Below, piece by piece: positions 35,925-43,750 of a DNA stretch of 64,000 nucleotides. Source of the stretch: Chryseobacterium limigenitum (lineage in GTDB: Bacteria > Bacteroidota > Bacteroidia > Flavobacteriales > Weeksellaceae); the NCBI RefSeq assembly GCF_900114875.1, contig NZ_FPKW01000003.1, forward strand, positions 248,001-312,000, in the 5' to 3' direction. The notes under the pieces are model-generated. The model was not told the DNA's origin. It was given only the letters and a program-made list of their open reading frames with translations, and did not search any database. The position numbers and the translations under genes are program-made. Position 1 is the first letter of the stretch. Each line of letters begins with the position of its first letter.

Positions 35925-36390
35925 CTCCGTTTTTGGTGAAAATAATTCGGTCTGCATTTCTGTTTCCGCAATTATAATTTACATCAGCTTCAAAATATTT
36001 TTCATCTTTTGGCAGAGTTCCTTCTCTGTTGTTGAATTTATCTCCGCCAATTGCTTTTCCGGGCAAAACATCACAAAGGTTTCCTTTTGACGGATCCCAG
36101 CCTTGTTTTCTGGCTTCACTTTTTGTGATATAACAATCAGGAAGCCGGTGATTTTGTTTTATATAGCTAATGACCGTTTTATCTTTGGTTAATTGATCAA
36201 TCGACTGTTGGTTCGAAGAATTACCCGCTGAATTTTGACTCTCAGCACTGCCATAATTAACGGTTTCTGTTTTTATAACATTTGAACTGCCCTTTTTATC
36301 AGCAATAAAATTATTGTAAATATACATCGCAGACATTCCAAAAAGAAGTCCGAGACAGATGAAAAATAATGACCTTGTTTTACTATTCAT
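35878..36390 (-). CDS. Barnase-type ribonuclease, membrane-anchored or secreted
   Basis: A 170-residue protein with an N-terminal transmembrane or uncleaved signal segment (LFFICLGLLFGMSAMYIY), a Ser/Asn-rich linker to about residue 65, and a barnase fold. Catalytic residues are all present: Glu134 (YFEADVNY, Glu73 in barnase), Arg144 and Arg148 (NRNADRI, Arg83/Arg87) and His163 (NHYKSF, His102). Substrate loop FNNREGTLP also fits. It cleaves RNA after purines. Barstar two genes away is the expected inhibitor. The non-cytoplasmic location suggests extracellular defence or nutrition, or contact-dependent use, which is inference. Confidence 0.92.
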   Translation of the reverse strand: MNSKTRSLFFICLGLLFGMSAMYIYNNFIADKKGSSNVIKTETVNYGSAESQNSAGNSSNQQSIDQLTKDKTVISYIKQNHRLPDCYITKSEARKQGWDPSKGNLCDVLPGKAIGGDKFNNREGTLPKDEKYFEADVNYNCGNRNADRIIFTKNGDVYLTKNHYKSFEKQ

Positions 36391-36443
36391 GATTTAATGT
36401 CAATTGTCAATTTTACTTCGTAAGTGAACAGTCAATTATTAAA

Positions 36444-36463
36444 ATTCACCATTCACCATTCAC
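36444..36463 (+). repeat. ATTCACC tandem repeats
   Basis: Three near-perfect ATTCACC units in a row, just before the nadE stop region; a typical Bacteroidota intergenic low-complexity tract. Confidence 0.5.
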
Positions 36464-36466
36464 ATT

Positions 36467-37261
36467 TTACCCTTCTCTCCATTCCTCAGGAATATCGCAA
36501 ACCGGGATAGGATTAATTTTATGTTTGGCTGCTTTATGCATTCTGTCGAAAATCAAAAACACTTCTTTGTCGCGGCCTTCATAATCTTCAGCGACCTTTA
36601 TTCCATATTCTTTTTGGATTTTTTCCAGTTCAGGATAAGTTGCCCCGATTTGATCTTCATCGGTTCTTTCAGCATCCCAAAGTCCGTCTGTCGGAATGGC
36701 GTTTTGGATACTTTCAATGAGGTTTAAAGCTTTTGCCAATTTGTAAATCTCAGTTTTGTAAAGATCCGCGATTGGAGAAACATCAACCCCGCCGTCACCG
36801 TATTTTGTATAGAATCCGATTCCGAAATCTTCCACTTTATTGCCTGTTCCGCAAACCAAAAGCCCGTGAAGCTGCCCAAAATAATATAAATTCAGCATTC
36901 TGAATCTAGATCTTGTATTTGCTAAAGCCAGATTATTGCTCCATCTTCCCTCCACATGATCGTGAACAACGTCTTCAAAACTTTCGAAAACAGGAGTCAG
37001 ATTGATCGTTTTTCCCTCAACATTTGGGAATTTTTTCTTTAAATCTGCAATATGATCCTGTGCTCTGTTTACCTGATCTTCTTTCTGACGGATCGGCATT
37101 TCCAAAAGTAAAACTTCAAGTCCCGTCATTGCGCAAAGCGTAGAAACCACACCAGAATCTACACCTCCCGAAACTCCGATTACATAACCTTTTACATTCG
37201 CTTTCGTTGCATAATCTTTCAGCCAGCTTACAATATGGTCTATTACTTTTTGTGTCTGCAT
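36467..37261 (-). CDS. nadE: Ammonia-dependent NAD(+) synthetase
   Basis: A 264-residue enzyme for the final step of NAD synthesis: nicotinate adenine dinucleotide plus ammonia and ATP. The PP-loop is SGGVDSGVVSTL, later CGTGNKVEDFGIGFYTKYGDGGVDVSPIADLYKTE carries the family core, and no N-terminal glutaminase domain is present (short form). Cytoplasmic. It faces away from gldB, with a GNAT and an LRR gene between. Start ATG 37261 in good context. Confidence 0.96.
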   Translation of the reverse strand: MQTQKVIDHIVSWLKDYATKANVKGYVIGVSGGVDSGVVSTLCAMTGLEVLLLEMPIRQKEDQVNRAQDHIADLKKKFPNVEGKTINLTPVFESFEDVVHDHVEGRWSNNLALANTRSRFRMLNLYYFGQLHGLLVCGTGNKVEDFGIGFYTKYGDGGVDVSPIADLYKTEIYKLAKALNLIESIQNAIPTDGLWDAERTDEDQIGATYPELEKIQKEYGIKVAEDYEGRDKEVFLIFDRMHKAAKHKINPIPVCDIPEEWREG

Positions 37262-37390
37262 TGTTTATATTTTTTAATTTGTCTTTATTAATTTAGAAAT
37301 AATCCCATTTTCTTCCGAAATGTCGAATGAAAAAGAAACTCCAAAATTAGTGGTTTTTTTGAATCTAAACTTAGGATTTTTAACTTAAAA

Positions 37391-37924
37391 TCATGATTTT
37401 GAAATGTATTTTTCACGATGTAATTCATACCAGAAACAAATTCCGTCAGGTTCCATAAATTCGTCTGTTCGTTCAAAGCCTAGTTTTTGTAAAATATGAT
37501 TAGAACCATCATTTTCAGAGTGAGCCATGGCGTAGATTACATCAATGTTTAAATCATTAAAACCATAATCCAAGGATGCTTTCGCAGATTCCGTAGCAAA
37601 TCCTTTACCCCAATATTCAGGTAAAAAACGATAACCTAGCTCATAAACATTGTTGTAACCGTTGATCGATTGAGTTAAAAATTTTAACCCGCTCCAGCCA
37701 ATTAGTAAATTACTTTCTTTTTCAATCACAGCCAATCTACCGATACCATTGTCTTCGTATTGTTTTTGAATCATTCTGATAACGTCTTTCGATTGATTTA
37801 TATCTTTTAGAACGGGAATTCCAATATATTTCATGACTTCCGGATCAGAATCCAAAAGAAATAAACGTTCATAATCGCTTTCTTCGAGTTTTCTCAATAT
37901 CAATCTTTCGGTTTCGAGTTGCAT
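37391..37924 (-). CDS. GNAT acetyltransferase, RimJ/RimL type
   Basis: A 177-residue protein: ETERLILRKLEESDYE, then DPEVMKYIG, the acetyl-CoA motif RFLPEYWGKGFATES (consensus Q/R-x-x-G-x-G/A), and NIDVIYAMAHSENDGSNHILQKLGF, which is the standard RimJ/RimL signature. RimL-type enzymes acetylate ribosomal or other N-termini, or small metabolites. The target is unknown. Single gene unit downstream of the LRR gene, on the same strand, 24-nt gap. Confidence 0.88.
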   Translation of the reverse strand: MQLETERLILRKLEESDYERLFLLDSDPEVMKYIGIPVLKDINQSKDVIRMIQKQYEDNGIGRLAVIEKESNLLIGWSGLKFLTQSINGYNNVYELGYRFLPEYWGKGFATESAKASLDYGFNDLNIDVIYAMAHSENDGSNHILQKLGFERTDEFMEPDGICFWYELHREKYISKS

Positions 37925-37948
37925 GGTATTTATTAATTAAAGTTTGAT

Positions 37949-38596
37949 TTATTGTTCTTTTTGTTCATCCAGGAAAATAGTAACATCGGTTTTCAACCCT
38001 TTTTTTACATCTGTTTCTTTCATTTTATTTCCGCCCAGATTTAGGGCTTGCAAATCTTTATTTAAAGAAATATCCAGTTTTTGAAGCTGATTATGTTCAA
38101 GGTTTAATTTTCTTAAATTTTTAAGCGAACTTAGATCAATCGTTTTTAATTTATTTAAAGATAATGTTAGCTGATTAATCCTTGGTGCTACTCTGAACAT
38201 GATATTTTCAATAGAATTATTGTCAAGATATAATGAAGTTAAGTTTTGCACATTATCAGCCTCAAATTTAGAGATTTTACAGCCTGTACATGAGAATAAT
38301 TCTAATTTGCTGAGGTTTTTTATCGCTGCATTTGCAATCGAATTATCATCCAAAACGACCATCGTTGCATTTTTAAAATAGACCAGATCATCGGTTGAAG
38401 TGATGCCTTTATTCACTAAAAATAAGTTGGTGATTGCTTCAGCTTCAAATTTGCTGATGCCTTTATCTTTATTAATGTCAAAATTTTCTACGACCGCTTT
38501 TTCAAGGTTTTTATCTTTAAAAGTGAGGTTTTGACTAAATAAAACGGTTGATGTTAAGCTTAAAACTGCTGTTATAAATATTTTATTTTTCATCAT
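37949..38596 (-). CDS. Secreted leucine-rich-repeat protein with EF-hand-like loop
   Basis: A 215-residue protein with a signal peptide (MMKNKIFITAVLSLTSTVLFSQ). Near residue 38 lies DINKDKGISKFE, a 12-residue calcium-loop pattern (D-x-N-x-D-x-G-x-I-x-x-E). Five or so leucine-rich units follow, with LTSLYLDNNSIENI, LTLSLNKLKTIDLSSLKNL and LRKLNLEHNQLQKLDIS. No sorting domain. The protein is exported, probably periplasmic. Function unknown. Its start is 52 nt from the gldB start, on the opposite strand. Confidence 0.82.
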   Translation of the reverse strand: MMKNKIFITAVLSLTSTVLFSQNLTFKDKNLEKAVVENFDINKDKGISKFEAEAITNLFLVNKGITSTDDLVYFKNATMVVLDDNSIANAAIKNLSKLELFSCTGCKISKFEADNVQNLTSLYLDNNSIENIMFRVAPRINQLTLSLNKLKTIDLSSLKNLRKLNLEHNQLQKLDISLNKDLQALNLGGNKMKETDVKKGLKTDVTIFLDEQKEQ

Positions 38597-38615
38597 TTGG
38601 TTGTGTTTAAATCCG

Positions 38616-38623
38616 TATTTTTG
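38616..38623 (+). promoter_or_regulatory. -7 promoter element (TATTTTTG) for gldB
   Basis: Exact TAnnTTTG match 26 nt before the ATG at 38649; a TTG at 38597-38599 lies 16 nt upstream, a short but possible -33 spacing. It supports 38649 over 38601 as the start. Confidence 0.55.
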
Positions 38624-38648
38624 TAAACTTAAATTTCATGTAAAAATA

Positions 38649-39632
38649 ATGAAGATTTTTAGAACTATTGCACTTTCTTCACTCTTAGTTTTGAGTCTGA
38701 ATTCTTGTAAGAAAGATGCTCAGAACCAATGGAATGTGGAAGTCAAAAACCCTGCCGAAAAAGTTGAAATTACTGATATTTCGAAACAATTTTATGATTC
38801 GAATGTAAGTTTAGATCAGTTTAAAACTCAATTTCCCTGGTTTCAGGGAACGGTATCTGATGCAGACTTTGGAAAAAGAAGAACTGATGCTGCAGAGGTA
38901 AAATTGTATAAAGAAGCCATCGGTAAAATAGACCAGAATAAGCTTCAGAAAGAGCTTCAGGAGCTGTTTTCTCATATTAAATATTACTTTCCTCAATTTA
39001 AAAGCCCGAAAGTATTTTTATTTTCATCGGCTTTACAGATGATTCAGGATCCTATTTTTTATGATGAGAAAGGGAATCTTCTGTTCATAGATGTTACAGG
39101 TTTTATGGGAGACGGGAATCCAAACTACAAAGGGTTGGAACTGTATTTCCAGAAATCAATGAATCCTCAGAATATTGTACCGAAAGTTTCACAGATTTTT
39201 GCTGAAAATGTGGTTAAAGAATCGCCTGATCACCAAAAATTTATTGATCAGATTATCCTTAACGGAAAAATAATGATTGTTCAGGATGCATTTTTACCGA
39301 ATTTTCCGGATTATCTGAAAATGAATTACACTCAAAAACAATATGATTGGACGGTGGCAAATGAAGCCAATATCTGGAATTATTTTGTTGAAAATAATTT
39401 AATTTTTGGGGATGATCACAGACTGGTAGAACGTTTTATTGCTCCGGGACCGTTCTCCAAATTTTATACAGAAATAGACAATGAATCTTCACCACAAGTC
39501 GGAATTTTTGCAGGATGGCAGGTTTGTAAAGCCTATTTTAAAGAAAAACCTGATACAAAGTTGGTAGATTTCCTGAAAATGGATGCGACAACAATTTTTA
39601 ATCAGTCAGGATATAAGCCGAAATTGAAGTAA
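38649..39632 (+). CDS. gldB: Gliding motility lipoprotein GldB
   Basis: A 327-residue lipoprotein from 38649; the signal ends in LVLSLNSC, a good lipobox with Cys at about residue 20. Segments FPWFQGTVSDADFGKRR, SHIKYYFPQFKSPKV, FIDVTGFMGDGNPNYKG and VANEANIWNYFVENNLIF fit the GldB family of Flavobacteriia. GldB is needed for gliding in Flavobacterium johnsoniae but its biochemical role is not known; in non-gliding Chryseobacterium it may serve the T9SS. gldC follows at 82 nt, the standard gene order. Confidence 0.95.
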   Translation: MKIFRTIALSSLLVLSLNSCKKDAQNQWNVEVKNPAEKVEITDISKQFYDSNVSLDQFKTQFPWFQGTVSDADFGKRRTDAAEVKLYKEAIGKIDQNKLQKELQELFSHIKYYFPQFKSPKVFLFSSALQMIQDPIFYDEKGNLLFIDVTGFMGDGNPNYKGLELYFQKSMNPQNIVPKVSQIFAENVVKESPDHQKFIDQIILNGKIMIVQDAFLPNFPDYLKMNYTQKQYDWTVANEANIWNYFVENNLIFGDDHRLVERFIAPGPFSKFYTEIDNESSPQVGIFAGWQVCKAYFKEKPDTKLVDFLKMDATTIFNQSGYKPKLK

Positions 39633-39714
39633 GGCTGGAAGTTAGAAGTTGCGCGGAAAGTTATGAGTAAAAAGGCAACAGCAAAATAAAATTATTAGAA
39701 ATATATAGAAAGTT

Positions 39715-40041
39715 ATGAGAAAGACTCAAATTACGATAGACGTTGAATTAGACGAAAACCACATTCCTGAACTGATCACTTGGAATGCACAGGATGGAGG
39801 AATTGAAAAAGAAGAAACTAAAGCAACGATGATTTCCGTTTGGGATGATAAAAAGATGGAAGCATTGAGAATTGATCTTTGGACAAAAGAAATGCCTGTT
39901 GATCAAATGAAAATGTTTATGCACCAGATTTTGGTTTCTCTTGGAAGTACGTACCAAAGAGCAACAGGAGAAGACGATGTAGCACAATGGATCGAGCAGA
40001 TCGCAGAAGAATTTGCTGTAAAGTCTGCAATAAAAATGTAA
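39715..40041 (+). CDS. gldC: Gliding motility protein GldC
   Basis: A 108-residue cytoplasmic protein (MRKTQITIDVELDENHIPE, SVWDDKKMEALRIDLWTKEM, QRATGEDDVAQWIEQIAEEF) matching GldC throughout. In F. johnsoniae gldC null mutants have reduced gliding, and GldC acts together with GldB, but no mechanism is known. Adjacency and same strand as gldB support the call. Confidence 0.95.
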   Translation: MRKTQITIDVELDENHIPELITWNAQDGGIEKEETKATMISVWDDKKMEALRIDLWTKEMPVDQMKMFMHQILVSLGSTYQRATGEDDVAQWIEQIAEEFAVKSAIKM

Positions 40042-40050
40042 AATAATATA

Positions 40051-40103
40051 ATGTATCAATTTAACAGTGTAACAATCATTGGTAAACTGTTAAATTGATA
40101 CAT
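40051..40103. repeat. 18-bp perfect inverted repeat between gldC and metB
   Basis: ATGTATCAATTTAACAGT (40051-40068) and ACTGTTAAATTGATACAT (40086-40103) pair perfectly around a 17-nt loop. The wording is typical of dispersed Bacteroidota palindromes. It could act as the gldC terminator, but it lacks a T run. Confidence 0.7.
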
Positions 40104-40121
40104 TGCTAAATTATAAAAAGT

Positions 40122-41261
40122 ATGAATTTTAATACAAAAGTTATTCACGGAGGACAACATCACGAATCTGCTACAGGTTCTGTGAATGTTCCTGTATTTT
40201 TGACATCTACATTCGCGCAAAAAAGTCCTGGAGTACATTCAGGATATGAATATTCAAGAGCTGCAAACCCTACAAGACAGGCGTTGGAAGACTCTTTGGC
40301 AAGCATTGAGAACGGAGCGAGAGGATTGGCTTTCGGGTCAGGTTTGGCGGCAATCGATTGTGTTTTAAAATTATTAAATCCGGGTGATGAAGTTGTTGCT
40401 GTAGATGATTTATATGGCGGAACTTACAGAATGTTCACGAGACTTTTTGAAAAATATCAGTTGAAATTTACGTTCGTGAATTTTGATGATGCTTCAAAAA
40501 TCGCTGACGTTATTACAGATAAAACAAAATTGATCTGGATTGAAACACCAACAAATCCATTGATGAAATTGGTTGATATTAAAGCTGTTGTAGAAATTGC
40601 AAAAGGAAAAAACATCCTTGTTGCTGTTGATAATACTTTCGCGACACCATATTTACAAAGACCAATTGATTTGGGAGCTGATATCGTAATGCACTCTGCA
40701 ACGAAATATTTAGGAGGTCACTCTGACGTTATCGCCGGAGCTTTGGTTGCTAAAGATGCTGAGTTAGGGGATCAACTTCACTTCATCCAGTTTGCAAGCG
40801 GTGGGATTTTAGGTCCACACGATTCTTATTTGGTATTGAGAGGGATTAAAACATTGGCATTAAGGGTTCAAAGACATTCAGAAAACGGAATGGCCGTAGC
40901 GAAATATTTGGAGTCTCACCCAGCAGTTGATAAAGTAATTTATCCGGGATTGGAATCTCATCCACAATATGAATTGGCAAAAGCTCAAATGAAAGATTTT
41001 GGAGGAATGGTTTCTTTCACTTTCAAGTCAGGTAAAAAAGAAGATGCTGTTAAGTTTCTAGAAAAAGTAAGAGTTTTCACATTAGCAGAGTCTCTTGGCG
41101 GAGTAGAATCTTTGGCAAATCATCCTGCGTTGATGACTCACGCTTCTATTCCTGCCGAAAAACGTGCTGAGTTAGGTATTACCGATGATTTAGTTCGTTT
41201 AAGCGTTGGAATTGAAGATGCAGAAGATCTTATTGCAGATTTAGAAAAAGCTTTTTCTTAA
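40122..41261 (+). CDS. Cystathionine gamma-synthase/lyase-type PLP enzyme
   Basis: A 379-residue PLP enzyme of the Cys/Met metabolism group. The PLP-lysine is Lys195 in SATKYLGGHSDVIAG, and further family motifs are SRAANPTRQALE, GLAFGSGLAAIDC, ETPTNPLMKL and AVDNTFATPYLQ. The late SLGGVESLANHPALMTHA loop with the alanine/serine pattern is typical of cystathionine gamma-synthase or gamma-lyase, which I cannot separate by eye. The likely role is transsulfuration in methionine or cysteine metabolism. An intrinsic terminator overlaps the last codons. Confidence 0.88.
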   Translation: MNFNTKVIHGGQHHESATGSVNVPVFLTSTFAQKSPGVHSGYEYSRAANPTRQALEDSLASIENGARGLAFGSGLAAIDCVLKLLNPGDEVVAVDDLYGGTYRMFTRLFEKYQLKFTFVNFDDASKIADVITDKTKLIWIETPTNPLMKLVDIKAVVEIAKGKNILVAVDNTFATPYLQRPIDLGADIVMHSATKYLGGHSDVIAGALVAKDAELGDQLHFIQFASGGILGPHDSYLVLRGIKTLALRVQRHSENGMAVAKYLESHPAVDKVIYPGLESHPQYELAKAQMKDFGGMVSFTFKSGKKEDAVKFLEKVRVFTLAESLGGVESLANHPALMTHASIPAEKRAELGITDDLVRLSVGIEDAEDLIADLEKAFS

Positions 41262-41272
41262 GAAAGCTTTTT
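41245..41272 (+). terminator. Terminator overlapping the end of the metB-like gene
   Basis: AAAAAGCTTT / AAAGCTTTTT perfect 10-bp stem with an 8-nt loop that includes the stop codon; T-rich tail. Confidence 0.7.
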
Positions 41273-41273
41273 T

Positions 41274-41440
41274 ACCACAAAAGACACAAAAGAAATTATT
41301 AAATGTAAGTATTTATTTCCTAATTAAAAGCTCACAAAGCAGAAAATCAAAGATTTTCAAAAACTTAAGTGTACTTTTTTGAAGTGTAATAATGAACTTT
41401 AAAAATACTTAAGTGTAAAAGCTTTTGTATCTTTTGTGGT
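41274..41440. repeat. MITE-like element with 19-bp terminal inverted repeats
   Basis: ACCACAAAAGACACAAAAG (41274-41292) and CTTTTGTATCTTTTGTGGT (41422-41440) are inverted copies with one mismatch. Inside lie two direct copies of ACTTAAGTGTA (41363-41373, 41407-41417). No coding capacity. A related end is found at 13391-13413. It is a small non-autonomous interspersed repeat. Confidence 0.65.
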
Positions 41441-41461
41441 TAATAAAAAAAATAAAACATA

Positions 41462-41941
41462 ATGAGAAAGATCCAGATTTTAGTTCTATTCATTTTAAGC
41501 CAAATTGCATATTCTCAGGTGAAAAATACCGATGAATTATACAAAACGGCAAAGAAATTAGACAGTTTGATATTTGATATCGGATTTAACAAATGTGATC
41601 TTTCTCATTATGATTCTATAGTCAGTGATGATTTGGAATTTTACCACGATAAAGGCGGAATTACTTCCGGGAAACAAGCTTTTACAGCTTCTATCAAAAA
41701 CAACATTTGTGGAGGACCGAATAAAGTAAGACGTGAATTGGTTCCCAATAGCATAAAAGTCTATCCTTTATATAAGGACAATATTTTATATGCTTTTATT
41801 GAAGAAGGTGAACATGATTTTGCTGAATTAAATAAGGGAAAGTGGAACAAAGGAAGCCGTGCAAAATTCACCATTTTATGGATTTTAGATGGTAAAGACT
41901 GGAAAATGAAAAGAGTTTTAAGCTACGACCATCATTTATAA
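41462..41941 (+). CDS. Secreted SnoaL-like (DUF4440-type) protein
   Basis: A 159-residue protein with a signal peptide ending IAYSQ. After it come LDSLIFDIGFNKCDLSHYDSI, SDDLEFYHDKGG, SGKQAFTASIKNN and a WILDGKDWKMKRVLSYDHH end, the pattern of NTF2/SnoaL-like small domains (DUF4440). These fold as alpha-beta cones and bind small ligands; their role in secreted proteins is unknown. Only 5 nt before the next gene, so translated with the GNAT below. Confidence 0.8.
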   Translation: MRKIQILVLFILSQIAYSQVKNTDELYKTAKKLDSLIFDIGFNKCDLSHYDSIVSDDLEFYHDKGGITSGKQAFTASIKNNICGGPNKVRRELVPNSIKVYPLYKDNILYAFIEEGEHDFAELNKGKWNKGSRAKFTILWILDGKDWKMKRVLSYDHHL

Positions 41942-41946
41942 TTAAG

Positions 41947-42396
41947 ATGAAAAATACAAGAAAAGCTACGATTCAGGATTTGCCTAAATTGGCTGAATTA
42001 TTCGATCAATACAGAGTTTTTTACCATAAAGATTCTGATGTTCCTGCCGCTGAAAATTTTCTGAAAGAAAGAATCGAAAAGAAAGATTCCGAAATTTTTG
42101 TTGCCGAAGAAAATGGAAATTTAGTTGGTTTTGTTCAATTATTTCCAATATTTTCTTCCACAAGAATGAAGCGTTATTGGCTGTTGAATGATTTATATGT
42201 TAATGAAAATCATCGCGGAAAAGGCTTTTCAAAAGAATTAATTGAAGAAGCTAAAGAATTAGCGAAATCTACTGACGCTTGCGGAGTCTTGCTGGAAACA
42301 GGAAAATCCAACGACATCGGAAATCAATTATATCCGGCTTGCGGCTTCGAATTATATGATTCCGTCAACTTCTATGAATGGACGAACAATTTATAA
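41947..42396 (+). CDS. GNAT-family N-acetyltransferase
   Basis: A 149-residue acetyltransferase: ATIQDLPKLAELFDQYR, FVAEENGNLVGFVQLFP, NDLYVNENHRGKGFSKELIEEA (acetyl-CoA loop R-G-K-G) and ETGKSNDIGNQLYPACGFELYD. This is a complete single GNAT fold. Substrate unknown. Follows the SnoaL-like gene by 5 nt. Confidence 0.88.
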   Translation: MKNTRKATIQDLPKLAELFDQYRVFYHKDSDVPAAENFLKERIEKKDSEIFVAEENGNLVGFVQLFPIFSSTRMKRYWLLNDLYVNENHRGKGFSKELIEEAKELAKSTDACGVLLETGKSNDIGNQLYPACGFELYDSVNFYEWTNNL

Positions 42397-42413
42397 ACGA
42401 TCATTGATAAATT

Positions 42414-42460
42414 ATAAATGATTAAAGCGCGATTGTCATCAATTATCGCTTATCATTTAT
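42414..42460. repeat. Imperfect palindrome between GNAT and DinB genes
   Basis: ATAAATGATTAAAGCG pairs with CGCTTATCATTTAT apart from small gaps. A typical dispersed Bacteroidota intergenic palindrome, here probably also a stop signal for the upstream pair. Confidence 0.5.
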
Positions 42461-42487
42461 CAACTATATTTTATTACCCATATTAAC

Positions 42488-42991
42488 ATGACTGATTTTC
42501 AAAAATACATCCAAAGATATTTAGATAATATTCCTTCCCAGAATTGGTTGGGAGAATTGAAAATTTCCGGAGAAAAAACGGTAAATATTTATTCAAAACT
42601 TTCAGAAGAACAATCTCATTTCGCTTATGATGAGGGAAAATGGACGCTCAAAGAAATGCTTCTTCACTTGTCAGACACAGAAAGGATTTTTCAATATCGA
42701 ATTTTAGCGTTTGCAAGAGGAGAGAAAAATGAACTTCCGGGCTTTGATGAAGAATTGTATGCTGCTAATTCTTTTGCTAATGAAAGAACTTTAGAATCTT
42801 TGTTGGAAGAATATAAACTGATCAGAAAATCTTCTCAGATTTTATTGGAAACAGTAAATCCATCAGCTTTAAATAATATCGGAACAGCCAACGGAAACGA
42901 AATTTCTGTAGAAACCATCGGAAAATTAATTGTCGGCCATAATATTCACCATTTGAATATTATTGAGGAAAGATATTTGCCGAAACTGTGA
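42488..42991 (+). CDS. DinB-family protein
   Basis: A 167-residue four-helix protein with the DinB metal site: histidines in MLLHLSDTER and in GHNIHHLNIIEER. Family members use a metal and sometimes bind thiols (bacillithiol transferases), others have unknown enzymatic roles. Cytoplasmic. Single gene. A REP element starts 25 nt after its stop and serves as its terminator. Confidence 0.85.
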   Translation: MTDFQKYIQRYLDNIPSQNWLGELKISGEKTVNIYSKLSEEQSHFAYDEGKWTLKEMLLHLSDTERIFQYRILAFARGEKNELPGFDEELYAANSFANERTLESLLEEYKLIRKSSQILLETVNPSALNNIGTANGNEISVETIGKLIVGHNIHHLNIIEERYLPKL

Positions 42992-43015
42992 TTTTACAAA
43001 ATATTATAAATATAT

Positions 43016-43079
43016 CAATAGGAACGGGCTTTAGCCCGTTTTTTTATGGCAGAAAATCAAATGGCTTTAGCCAAAATTT
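43016..43079 (+). repeat. REP element 1
   Basis: CAATAGGAACGGGCTTTAGCCCGTT, then about 25 nt, then GGCTTTAGCCAAAATTT. Two small hairpins: AACGGGCT/AGCCCGTT and GGCT/AGCC. It lies upstream of the RAYT gene in direct orientation. Confidence 0.85.
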
Positions 43080-43113
43080 AAAATGAATTCTTATTTTTGG
43101 CAAAACAACACAA

Positions 43114-43542
43114 ATGCCTTTCATTAAAATTTATGTACACCTTGTCTTTTCAACAAAAAATAGAATTCCTTATTTAGACAAGCCAGAGTTAAGAGTAAAA
43201 GTCTGGAAACATATTAAAGAAAATGCTTCAGAAAAAGGTATTTATTTAGATATGATAAATGGTTATTTCGATCACTGTCATTGTTTAATTTCTTTGGGTT
43301 CGAACCAAAATATAGAAAAAATTGTACAATTAATCAAGGGAGAATCTTCCAATTGGATTAATAAAAACCAATTAATAAAAGAAAAATTTTCTTGGCAAGA
43401 TGAATATTTTGCGGTATCAGTTTCAGAATCGATGATTGATTCTGTAAGAAATTATATTAAAAATCAGGAAAAACATCACCAGAAGAAAACGTTTGCGGAA
43501 GAATACCAAGAATTTATGGATAAGTACAAATTTATAATTTAA
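43114..43542 (+). mobile_element. RAYT: REP-associated tyrosine transposase (IS200/IS605-like TnpA)
   Basis: A 142-residue HUH-type single-strand transposase. His54-Cys-His56 in YFDHCHCLIS is the metal site, and Tyr114 (SVRNYIKNQ) is the likely nucleophile. The start MPFIKIYVHLVFSTKNRIPYL and the end fit TnpA/RAYT proteins. It is bracketed by REP elements: one direct copy 34 nt upstream, one inverted copy beginning at its stop codon, one direct copy 125 nt downstream. Such proteins spread and trim REPs rather than carrying a transposon. It appears intact. Confidence 0.92.
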
Positions 43543-43604
43543 GTTTTGGCTAAAGCCGAATGATTTTATCTTTTAGTTGAATGGGCTAAAGCCCATTCCT
43601 ATTG
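43541..43604 (-). repeat. REP element 2 (inverted copy)
   Basis: Reverse complement starts CAATAGGAATGGGCTTTAGCC and ends GGCTTTAGCCAAAACTT. It begins inside the stop codon of the RAYT gene and with REP 1 or REP 3 forms a BIME-like arrangement. Confidence 0.85.
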
Positions 43605-43666
43605 AATAGAACATTTTAATTTATACTTTTCATGTAAAGATTTGTAAATTTGCGGTCGAATAAAAT

Positions 43667-43731
43667 CAGTAGGAACGGGTTTTAACCCGTTTGTCAATAT
43701 TAAATTTTCAGTTTGGCTTTAGCCAAAACTT
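43667..43731 (+). repeat. REP element 3
   Basis: CAGTAGGAACGGGTTTTAACCC ... TTGGCTTTAGCCAAAACTT. Same two-hairpin plan. The first hairpin carries compensating changes GGGTTTTAACCC versus GGGCTTTAGCCC, so pairing is preserved. Confidence 0.85.
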
Positions 43732-43750
43732 AAAAAGTTTAGATTAAATT

